Shown piece by piece: positions 1 to 4,995 of a stretch of DNA of 5,134 nt. The notes under the pieces were generated by a model, which worked only from the letters and a program-made list of their open reading frames with translations, searched no databases and was not told the origin of the DNA. A program made the translations under genes and the position numbers. Each line of letters opens with the position of its first letter. Positions within the stretch are counted from its first letter, which is position 1. Source of the stretch: Flavobacteriales bacterium (GTDB lineage Bacteria > Bacteroidota > Bacteroidia > Flavobacteriales_D > Crocinitomicaceae); NCBI GenBank assembly GCA_947496835.1, contig CANMFV010000097.1, positions 1-5,134 of the forward strand. Reading direction: 5' to 3'.

Positions 1-1072
1 AAGTTCCATGCATGAAGTATTTTTTATACGCTGGCCAATCTGGATTTTGAGTTTTGATATCTTCCATGGAAATCAATCCAAGTCCAACTAATTGTTCTTC
101 CATTAAGGATCCGACTTGCTTGTGGTATTCCGCCATAATCGTTCCTGGAACCAATAATTTTTGCGCTTCGTTTTTCACATGTAAAACAGCATTGTACACC
201 GCTTTTTGTCGAGCTGTAAAGCGACCATTAACAGGTAAACAACGTGTTAAATCCGATGAATAATTTGCATATTCTGCGCCAACATCCAATAGAATGACAT
301 CCCCATCTTGACATTGTTGATTGTTTTCGATGTAATGTAATACACAGGCATTTTTTCCTGAAGCAACAATCGGTGTGTAGGCAAATCCGTTGGAACGATT
401 GCGCAAAAACTCATGCGCCAATTCCGCTTCGATTTCGTATTCCCAAACTCCCGGTTTAATGAAAGCCAATAAACGTCGAACACCTGCTTCGGTAATTTTA
501 CATGCACGTTGCATCAATTCCAATTCCACCGCTTCTTTGATCGAGCGAATTTTATGCATAATTGGTGCCGACTTGTGAACTTGATGTGCTGGATAATCTT
601 GTTTCACTTGCTTGATGAATCGATCCTCACGCGTTTCTACTTCCGTATTCGCACGCAAATGCTCGTTTGTATTTAAATACATTCCTTGCGCTTCCGCCAT
701 CAATTGCTTGAAGATGGTCGGGAATTGCTGCAACCAATAAACGGTTTTAATGCCCGAAGTTAAAAAAGCTGTTTCCTTTGTCAGTTTCTCACCTTCCCAA
801 ACCGCAATTAAATCGCTTGTTTCTTTCAAGAACAACACTTCTCGGTGCGCTGGATTACTCGCATTTGGAAACAAAACTAAAATCGATTCTTCTTGATCTA
901 CTCCCGATAAATACAAAATATCTCTGTGCTGTTGAAACGGCATCGTGCTATCTGCGCTGATTGGAAAAATATCATTGGAATTAAAAACTGCTAACGTATT
1001 AGCTGTCATTCGTTCAGTAAATTTCTTTCTATTCGCGATGTATAGATTGGAGTCGATTCGATCGTATTTCAT
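1..1072 (-). CDS. pepP: Xaa-Pro aminopeptidase (aminopeptidase P, M24B family), 3' end cut by window edge
   Basis: This is a cytoplasmic metallopeptidase that removes the N-terminal residue when proline is second. 357 codons are visible from an ATG at 1072. The N-terminal domain (about residues 5-160) carries the aminopeptidase P signature RDILYLSG at 50-57. The pita-bread catalytic domain follows from about residue 170. The substrate-binding His is H246 in NACVLHY, and two metal-ligand Asp residues are D263 (LLDVGAEY) and D274 (SSDLTR). The last residues, FMHGT, begin the conserved HGxSHxLG motif with H355. The remaining His and two Glu ligands lie beyond the edge. Family members have about 430-460 residues, so roughly 80-100 are missing; this is a window cut, not a truncation. 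There is no Shine-Dalgarno sequence, and a 7-bp hairpin sits directly upstream of the ATG. It is the second gene after the carbonic anhydrase on the same strand, 140 bases away, so co-transcription is possible but unproven. Confidence 0.93.
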   Translation of the reverse strand, partial: MKYDRIDSNLYIANRKKFTERMTANTLAVFNSNDIFPISADSTMPFQQHRDILYLSGVDQEESILVLFPNASNPAHREVLFLKETSDLIAVWEGEKLTKETAFLTSGIKTVYWLQQFPTIFKQLMAEAQGMYLNTNEHLRANTEVETREDRFIKQVKQDYPAHQVHKSAPIMHKIRSIKEAVELELMQRACKITEAGVRRLLAFIKPGVWEYEIEAELAHEFLRNRSNGFAYTPIVASGKNACVLHYIENNQQCQDGDVILLDVGAEYANYSSDLTRCLPVNGRFTARQKAVYNAVLHVKNEAQKLLVPGTIMAEYHKQVGSLMEEQLVGLGLISMEDIKTQNPDWPAYKKYFMHGT

Positions 1073-1074
1073 AG

Positions 1075-1093
1075 TACTCAATTTTGTTGAGTA
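1075..1093 (-). promoter_or_regulatory. Hairpin in the pepP leader
   Basis: TACTCAA (1075-1081) and TTGAGTA (1087-1093) form a perfect 7-bp stem with a 5-base loop. The stem ends two bases before the pepP ATG. In an mRNA it would cover the region where a ribosome lands, so it could damp translation. It could also be chance in AT-rich DNA. No convincing TAnnTTTG promoter was found just upstream of pepP. Confidence 0.25.
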
Positions 1094-1105
1094 AAATTAC
1101 GATTT

Positions 1106-1184
1106 CTACTTCAGAAAGTGCCTAACTGATGAAAATTTAAGCTGCGAAGCTAACTTCATTCATCAGAAGAAAATGGTGAAGTAG
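1106..1184. repeat. Nested inverted repeats between the carbonic anhydrase and pepP genes
   Basis: Two perfect 8-bp inverted repeats are nested. The outer pair is CTACTTCA (1106-1113) with TGAAGTAG (1177-1184). The inner pair is CTGATGAA (1126-1133) with TTCATCAG (1159-1166). Inside them is a small hairpin, AGCT (1140-1143), loop GCGA (a GNRA-type tetraloop if read on the plus strand), AGCT (1148-1151). The arms are separated by internal loops of 12 and 10 bases. The element fills most of the 140-base gap and has no open reading frame of note. It could be a transcript-end structure for the carbonic anhydrase mRNA, a pepP leader structure, a small palindromic mobile element, or an RNA gene. 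The sequence does not decide among these. Confidence 0.45.
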
Positions 1185-1207
1185 CAACAAGATTGTTACT
1201 ATTTTTT
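1182..1207 (+). terminator. Possible plus-strand intrinsic terminator
   Basis: TAGCAACA (1182-1189) pairs with TGTTACTA (1194-1201) with one C/A mismatch and the loop AGAT, and is followed by six T (1202-1207). The stem is AT-rich and therefore weak. Its first three bases are shared with the outer arm of the nested inverted repeat, so the two structures would compete. No plus-strand gene ends here; it could only serve an unannotated plus-strand RNA or antisense transcription through pepP. Confidence 0.25.
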
Positions 1208-1212
1208 GATGA

Positions 1213-1737
1213 TCAGTCTTTTTTATCTTTAAACCAACCACTATACATGACGTAATTATTGGAGATCCGCTGGACCTCTCCTGCAAACAACTCTGGACTC
1301 AAGGTTTTAACTTTTTTTGCTGGAACGCCCGCATAAATGCTCCAAGACTCGACACGTGTTCCTTCTAACAGAACCGCACCTGCAGCGATGATGCTATTTG
1401 CTTCGATGTAACAATTGTCCATCACAATAGATCCCATGCCAATCAACACATTATCTTCTACGGTACATCCATGAACAAGCGCGTTGTGTCCAATAGAAAC
1501 ATGGTTGCCCAAATTCACTTTTGTCTTTTCATAGGTACAATGAAGCACCGCACCATCTTGAATATTCACTCGGTTTCCCATACGGATGGAATTCACATCA
1601 CCTCTTACTACTGCATTGAACCACACTGAACACTCGTTTCCCATGATCACATCTCCAACAACCGTTGCGTTCTCAGCAAGGTAACAATCCTCTCCAAATT
1701 GTGGCGTAAATCCGCGACATTCTTTAATTAAAGCCAT
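1213..1737 (-). CDS. Gamma-carbonic anhydrase family protein (left-handed beta-helix, PaaY/YrdA/CaiE-like)
   Basis: This is a 174-residue protein, the usual length for the family, which forms trimers of left-handed beta-helices with a metal at the subunit interface. Imperfect hexapeptide repeats run from about residue 17 to 139. The active-site set of gamma-carbonic anhydrases is present: R45 and D47 (VVRGDV), Q60, and three candidate zinc-binding His, H66 (VLHC), H84 (SIGHN) and H89 (LVHGC). A C-terminal helix covers residues 147-170. Known relatives range from active carbonic anhydrases to acyltransferase-like or accessory proteins, so CO2 hydration is plausible but not shown. The protein has no signal peptide and should be cytoplasmic. 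The ATG at 1737 lies four bases after a TAATTTTG element, suggesting a nearly leaderless transcript. pepP follows on the same strand. Confidence 0.92.
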   Translation of the reverse strand: MALIKECRGFTPQFGEDCYLAENATVVGDVIMGNECSVWFNAVVRGDVNSIRMGNRVNIQDGAVLHCTYEKTKVNLGNHVSIGHNALVHGCTVEDNVLIGMGSIVMDNCYIEANSIIAAGAVLLEGTRVESWSIYAGVPAKKVKTLSPELFAGEVQRISNNYVMYSGWFKDKKD

Positions 1738-1741
1738 GTAT

Positions 1742-1749
1742 CAAAATTA
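1742..1749 (-). promoter_or_regulatory. Candidate Bacteroidota -7 element of the carbonic anhydrase gene
   Basis: On the minus strand this reads TAATTTTG, an exact match to TAnnTTTG, and ends four bases before the ATG. No TTG lies at the usual 17-23 base distance for a -33 element, so the call rests on the -7 box and its position. The octamer TATCAAAA (plus strand) occurs at 1739-1746, overlapping this box, and again at 1757-1764, 18 bases away. That repeat could be a binding site. Confidence 0.4.
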
Positions 1750-1847
1750 GCGTTTCTATCAAAACACGCTTGGAATTTTTACAAGAAATCTTCGTTAATG
1801 TAACTTGTTTCCTTCATCTCAGTATAAAGCCTTGTTAATAATAGAAT

Positions 1848-2978
1848 ATGCGCTCCCTTTTCCAAAAAAAATGGATTAAAATCCCTTATCAAATTGCACT
1901 TTACGGCTTTGCACTTTACGGCTTTTTCTTAGTAGGCACTTTTTTAGCAATGAAGTTTAATTTTACGAATGACGGTGGATCCGTAGATGTCAACAACCGC
2001 TATTACCAACAAATTCACGATAAATACAACCAATCGTTTAAAATTGACAGTTCAAATACCGATTTTTACCGGAATGAGATTTTAAGTCGGATTCACTTAT
2101 TGAATGAGTATTATCCTAAAAATGCCAATTCCATCATGGATGCTTGGACAGCTGCCAAAGATGATAAATTAGCGCTGCAAATGTTAGCTGCGGTCGACTT
2201 AAAATTAATGGACAACAAAGCATATCAAGAGCAACTTCAATCCATCATTAACAAAAAAAAGATGAGTGACAAAGCCTCGAATTTGAGTGCATTTGACTGG
2301 ACCAACATCGTAGAATGGAAATACTTCAAAGAAGCTGTTTCAAAAGACAAAAAATACATCGATTCTGCGGCAAAAGTAGCGGGTGTCGAGCCAAGGTATA
2401 TTGTTGCCTGTTTGGTAGGAGAACAGGTGCGCCTCTTTAATTCACGCCGCGAACGCTTTAAAAGTTTAGTTGCACCCTTAAAGACACTTGCGTTAGAAAC
2501 CAATCACTCTTATGGTGTGACGGGAATCAAGGAAAACACAGCAAAAAACATTGAATATTACTTAATCGACAGCACCTCAAAATACTATTTAGGGAAAAAT
2601 TTTGAACATGTGTTGGACTATGATTCAACGGTCAATTATAGAAACAAGCACAACGATACCAATAGTGTTCGCATTCAACGATTGGTACAATACAAGGATC
2701 ACTATTATTCTTATTTGTATGCAGGATTGTTTATCAAACAAATAAAAATGCAATGGCAAAGAGCTGGATTTCCCATTGATGATCGACCAGAAATTCTCGC
2801 GTCCATTTTCAATCTTGGATATGTCAAGTCCGTTCCGAAGAAAAATCCTTCTGTAGGTGGATCAAATTTTAAAGTTCGCGATCAAGAATATACCTTTGGA
2901 TCTGTCGCCTATGAATTTTATTACTCCGGAGAAATGTCCGATTTATTTCCTTACCAAAAGGAAAAATTCAAGGATTGA
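1848..2978 (+). CDS. Membrane-anchored protein with lysozyme/lytic-transglycosylase-like domain
   Basis: I do not recognise this 376-residue protein as a named family. It begins with a short basic stretch and one hydrophobic segment (about residues 13-35), fitting an inner-membrane anchor with the rest outside the cytoplasm. The C-terminal half (about 165-376) follows the order of motifs seen in family-23 lytic transglycosylases. VACLVGEQ (186-193) offers E192 as a candidate catalytic acid. SYGVTGIKENTAKN (221-234) resembles the SxGxxQIxPxTA loop. YAGLFIKQIKMQW (291-303) then ILASIFNLG (316-324) resembles the helix and the AYNxG motif. The inferred role is cutting or binding peptidoglycan. 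The N-terminal half is unassigned. A perfect 15-base tandem duplication lies inside the membrane segment. The 3' end overlaps the convergent yigZ-like gene by 11 bases. The open frame is certain; the function is tentative. Confidence 0.85.
   Translation: MRSLFQKKWIKIPYQIALYGFALYGFFLVGTFLAMKFNFTNDGGSVDVNNRYYQQIHDKYNQSFKIDSSNTDFYRNEILSRIHLLNEYYPKNANSIMDAWTAAKDDKLALQMLAAVDLKLMDNKAYQEQLQSIINKKKMSDKASNLSAFDWTNIVEWKYFKEAVSKDKKYIDSAAKVAGVEPRYIVACLVGEQVRLFNSRRERFKSLVAPLKTLALETNHSYGVTGIKENTAKNIEYYLIDSTSKYYLGKNFEHVLDYDSTVNYRNKHNDTNSVRIQRLVQYKDHYYSYLYAGLFIKQIKMQWQRAGFPIDDRPEILASIFNLGYVKSVPKKNPSVGGSNFKVRDQEYTFGSVAYEFYYSGEMSDLFPYQKEKFKD
1896..1925 (+). repeat. Perfect 15-base tandem duplication inside the membrane segment
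   Basis: The unit GCACTTTACGGCTTT occurs at 1896-1910 and again at 1911-1925 with no difference. It is in frame and encodes ALYGF twice (residues 17-21 and 22-26). Identity at every base, including third codon positions, suggests a recent slippage duplication that lengthened the hydrophobic segment by five residues. Confidence 0.95.
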
Positions 2979-3549
2979 TTTTAAACTCTTTTAGTTCAGA
3001 CATTAAGCGTTCTTGAGACATCGGAATACTCACAGTAACATTTCCGTTTTCAGCTAATTCTTGTGTCATAATGGTACACGGATATGCTTTGAGTGACTTC
3101 ATCACTTTTGGTAAATCCGTATAAGAAAATTGAAGTTCCCACACCACTTCTTCTTCGCACTCGATGATTTCCGCGTTTTCCAAAGCCTCCTTTGCTGCCG
3201 TACGATAGGCCGTAATCAGTCCACCGACACCTAAGTTTGTACCACCATAATAGCGTACAACAGCAATCAATACGTTGCTGACATCAAACGATTGAATTTG
3301 TCCTAAAATTGGTGGTCCAGCAGAATTTGATGGTTCGCCATCGTCACTAGCCCGATACAGTTTCTTGTCACTTCCTAAACGAAAAGCAGAACACACGTGA
3401 ACAGCTTGATGATGTTCTTTCCGTTTCGCTTGAATAAACGCCTTGACTTCCTCCTCTGTTTTACAAGGCATGGCAAATGCATAAAACTTGGATCCTTTTT
3501 CCTTATAGAATCCTTCGCTTATCTTCGCTATGCTCAAATATTTTGACAC
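2968..3549 (-). CDS. yigZ: YigZ/IMPACT family protein (UPF0029)
   Basis: This is a 193-residue protein of the conserved YigZ/IMPACT family, cytoplasmic and linked by homology to translation control; its exact biochemical role is unsettled. Numbering from the GTG at 3549, the N-terminal IMPACT domain covers about 15-125. It contains KGSKF (18-22), the signature DDGEPS (69-74) and the stretch VVRYYGGTNLGVGGL (97-111). A smaller ferredoxin-like C-terminal domain (DUF1949 type) covers about 136-193. The frame is open further upstream to an ATG at 3591, adding 14 residues that do not look like the family. I prefer the GTG because TACCTTTG, a perfect -7 box, lies at 3554-3561, inside that extension, and ends four bases before the GTG. 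Total length fits the family (about 200). Its 3' end overlaps the convergent gene on the plus strand. Confidence 0.9.
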   Translation of the reverse strand: MSKYLSIAKISEGFYKEKGSKFYAFAMPCKTEEEVKAFIQAKRKEHHQAVHVCSAFRLGSDKKLYRASDDGEPSNSAGPPILGQIQSFDVSNVLIAVVRYYGGTNLGVGGLITAYRTAAKEALENAEIIECEEEVVWELQFSYTDLPKVMKSLKAYPCTIMTQELAENGNVTVSIPMSQERLMSELKEFKINP

Positions 3550-3553
3550 GCTG

Positions 3554-3561
3554 CAAAGGTA
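3554..3561 (-). promoter_or_regulatory. Bacteroidota -7 promoter element of yigZ
   Basis: The minus strand reads TACCTTTG followed by CAGC, an exact TAnnTTTG match of the kind common before Bacteroidota genes. It ends four bases upstream of the GTG, so the transcript would be leaderless or nearly so. The nearest upstream TTG (3577-3579) is 15 bases away, slightly short for a -33 element. Confidence 0.55.
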
Positions 3562-3591
3562 GGGGTTTAGCAAGAACAATTGAAAATTCAA

Positions 3592-3722
3592 GGATTTCAG
3601 CTACTTTTATGATAAATTACACTCCGTTAATCCTTTAGCAATTTGATCCTTGGGTTAATCTGGTCGATTTTTACTTTAGACAAACTAGTTAAGTTTGAGG
3701 TTTAATTTCTAAATTATACACC
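3592..3722. promoter_or_regulatory. Divergent intergenic region with candidate promoter of the TlpA-like gene
   Basis: No gene is visible here. TAAGTTTG at 3690-3697 matches TAnnTTTG exactly and would give a leader of about 20 bases before the ATG at 3723. A second, weaker option is TACTTTAG (3672-3679) with TTG at 3650-3652, a 19-base spacer. GTTAATC occurs twice (3626-3632 and 3654-3660), 28 bases apart, which may be chance. Confidence 0.4.
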
Positions 3723-4481
3723 ATGTTTAAAACCATCCTGTTAATCTCCATTTGCTTAATCCAAGGATTAACCGTTGCACAAGTGGACTTATCCAAATTA
3801 CACAAAGCCCAACCGACAGATTTGGATTTTTCGCAGCCCCTCATGTTAGATGGTAAAACTATTCCGGTTTGCCTTGAAAATGGAAAACAAATCTCTTCGG
3901 ATAGCCTCGATTTTTATTTAGGGACAGGCAATCTCATTCCTGAGCCATTTATCAATGACAGAAAAGAGGTCAAAGCATTTGTTCTTCGATCTGCGTCAGA
4001 GCAGGAAAAAGGGATGATGATGCGGATGAATGCCCCCATGGAGAAGGTTGATTTAGCAAACGAGTCAATTCCTGCAAATCTTTCATTGCGCACCTTAAAA
4101 AACAAAGAAGTTCAACTGTCCGATTTCAATCCCAAAAAGGAAAAAATCACGGTCATCAACTTTTGGTTCATCGAATGTAAACCTTGTAAGATGGAGATTC
4201 CAGATTTGAATAAGTTAGTCGAAAAATACAAGGGTTACGACGTGGAATTTTTAGCCGTCGCTTTGAATAAACCGGATCAATTGAAAGACTTCTTAAAAAA
4301 GACAGATTTCAATTACACGGTTCTTAGCATCGAAGAACAGCAAACCATTGAGCTAGGAATTCAAGGATATCCCACACACTTCATCCTTAATCGACAAGGA
4401 CAAGTTGTCTATAAAGCAACAGGGCTAGAACCGGGATCTATAGACAAGTTAGATGAAGCAATAGAAGGACAGTTGCATTAA
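3723..4481 (+). CDS. TlpA-family thioredoxin-like thiol:disulfide oxidoreductase, secreted
   Basis: This 252-residue protein starts with a signal peptide (about residues 1-20, ending TVAQ), so it acts outside the cytoplasm, likely in the periplasm. C11 does not sit in a proper lipobox, so a lipoprotein is unlikely. Residues 21-110 form an N-terminal region I do not recognise. The thioredoxin/TlpA domain covers about 112-252. The active site is CKPC (C152 and C155) after INFWFIE, and the cis-proline is P217 in GYPTHFIL. QLSDFN (131-136) and INFW fit the TlpA/ResA pattern. Such proteins keep extracytoplasmic cysteines reduced, for example in cytochrome c maturation, but no such genes are nearby and the partner is unknown. 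The usual WC before the active site is replaced by EC. There is no Shine-Dalgarno sequence; the ATG at 3723 gives a complete signal peptide. Confidence 0.92.
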   Translation: MFKTILLISICLIQGLTVAQVDLSKLHKAQPTDLDFSQPLMLDGKTIPVCLENGKQISSDSLDFYLGTGNLIPEPFINDRKEVKAFVLRSASEQEKGMMMRMNAPMEKVDLANESIPANLSLRTLKNKEVQLSDFNPKKEKITVINFWFIECKPCKMEIPDLNKLVEKYKGYDVEFLAVALNKPDQLKDFLKKTDFNYTVLSIEEQQTIELGIQGYPTHFILNRQGQVVYKATGLEPGSIDKLDEAIEGQLH

Positions 4482-4486
4482 TTTCC

Positions 4487-4645
4487 TCACTCCTTCCCTT
4501 TCAAAAGGGAATAGTATTCTTTCAGAATCGTATTTTCATCGCGCAGTTTTTGCGTTTCTTCGGACATCTGTTGGTAAGAAGAACTGAATTGCATGAAGAA
4601 ATCATGCGCTAGAACGGTACTGATCGTCGTTGAAAAAAGTTGATT
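4487..4645 (-). pseudogene. 3' remnant of an unidentified minus-strand gene, truncated at its 5' side
   Basis: The minus-strand frame ending at the TGA at 4487-4489 is open back to a stop at 4646-4648. It reads like a real protein C-terminus: TTISTVLAHDFF, then MQFSSSYQQM, then a charged heptad-like helix, KLRDENTILKEYYSLLKGKE. The only ATG inside is at 4594, which would leave 35 residues. I do not recognise the parent protein. The stop lies five bases past the end of the convergent TlpA-like gene, a spacing typical of neighbouring native genes, which suggests a longer gene once continued to the right. The frame dies where a different, more AT-rich sequence begins. A short intact peptide gene is the alternative. 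Confidence 0.4.
4494..4511. terminator. Hairpin just after the TlpA-like gene, possible transcript end
   Basis: TTCCCTT (4494-4500), loop TCAA, AAGGGAA (4505-4511) is a perfect 7-bp stem starting 12 bases after the TAA of the TlpA-like gene. No T run follows on either strand, so it is not a textbook intrinsic terminator. It also lies inside the coding remnant on the minus strand, where it encodes SLLKGK, so it may be coincidence. Confidence 0.25.
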
Positions 4646-4863
4646 TTACTCGAATTTCGTACAGAGATCAGAAAAACAGTTTTAATATTTTGGTTGACGA
4701 TAATCAACGTAAAGTAATCGCAAAAATCACATCTGTGAAAAATAAACATTTCTTGGAGTTAGCAGGGTATGGTAACGATAAATTCCCTGTTGATGATATC
4801 GAAAATATTGTTGAATTGAATAAAGAAATTATTTCGGCGGCAAAAACTTTTTTAATTGACTAA
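4630..4863 (+). pseudogene. C-terminal fragment resembling an HsdR_N-type restriction endonuclease
   Basis: The frame is open from 4624 to the TAA at 4861-4863. The only start-like codon near its left end is a TTG at 4630, giving 77 residues. The predicted sequence has no Met codon anywhere, which argues for a 3' fragment and not an intact gene. From memory, RISYRDQKNSFNILVDDNQR, then RKVIAKI, then a hydrophobic KHFLELAGYG and PVDDIENIVELNKEI, follow the C-terminal domain of Bacteroidota proteins with a type I restriction HsdR_N nuclease domain (pattern: RD..S...ILLD...RK.IC.L.F...KKYIG, then a D-I helix). The N-terminal nuclease domain is absent. GC is about 30% by hand count, lower than the genes to the left. 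It lies upstream of a hipB-type gene, a common accessory-region neighbourhood. The family assignment is tentative; a standalone small protein is the alternative. Confidence 0.45.
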
Positions 4864-4914
4864 GAATAAGTTTATGAGTTAAAATCGTTGGATATTACCA
4901 ACTTTGAATATTTA

Positions 4915-4928
4915 TACCCTTTCGGGTA
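4915..4928. promoter_or_regulatory. Operator O1 of the hipB-type gene (TACCC-N4-GGGTA)
   Basis: TACCC TTTC GGGTA is a perfect 5+5 palindrome, 87 bases upstream of the hipB-type ATG. It shares the 13-base stretch TTTATACCCTTTC with O2, exactly 40 bases further on. It is probably a binding site for the encoded repressor. Confidence 0.7.
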
Positions 4929-4954
4929 CATTTTAATCATCTATTTATTTTTTA

Positions 4955-4968
4955 TACCCTTTCAGGTA
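4955..4968. promoter_or_regulatory. Operator O2 of the hipB-type gene
   Basis: TACCC TTTC AGGTA is the same palindrome with one change in the right arm (A for G). It sits at about the -33 position relative to the TATTTTTG box at 4988, so a bound repressor would block the polymerase. Confidence 0.65.
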
Positions 4969-4987
4969 TGTTTTATGCTTTTTATCG

Positions 4988-4995
4988 TATTTTTG
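4988..4995 (+). promoter_or_regulatory. Bacteroidota -7 promoter element of the hipB-type gene
   Basis: TATTTTTG is an exact TAnnTTTG match, 19 bases before the ATG at 5015. It lies between O2 and O3 and directly abuts O3, so transcription would start inside O3. No clear TTG is present at the -33 position. Confidence 0.55.

Noticed and set aside
247..960. Several 60-86 residue open frames on both strands within the aminopeptidase gene
   Set aside because: The minus-strand aminopeptidase frame is continuous from 1072 to the window start with all expected motifs, so these are overlaps by chance.
1120..1126. GCCTAAC, matching the RYYYAAC core of an integron attC site, inside the nested inverted repeats
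   Set aside because: No matching GTTRRRY core closes the structure on the other side, and no integrase or cassette arrangement is visible.
1801..1808. TAACTTGT considered as the -7 box of the transglycosylase-like gene
   Set aside because: It misses the last two bases of TAnnTTTG, and the nearest upstream TTG (1770-1772) is 28 bases away, too far for a -33 element.
2237..2503. 88-residue minus-strand open frame inside the transglycosylase-like gene
   Set aside because: It is a shadow: the plus-strand frame is long and motif-bearing, and the antisense protein has no recognisable character or promoter.
3733..3755. C11 in the TlpA-like signal peptide considered as a lipoprotein cysteine
   Set aside because: The residue before it is Ile, not Gly, Ala or Ser, so it is not a proper lipobox. 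A normal cleavage after TVA or TVAQ fits better.
4591..4607. Inverted repeat GCATGA-AGAAA-TCATGC near the junction, considered as a mobile-element end
   Set aside because: It lies inside the minus-strand coding remnant, left of the composition change. It has no partner copy at another end and no target duplication was found.
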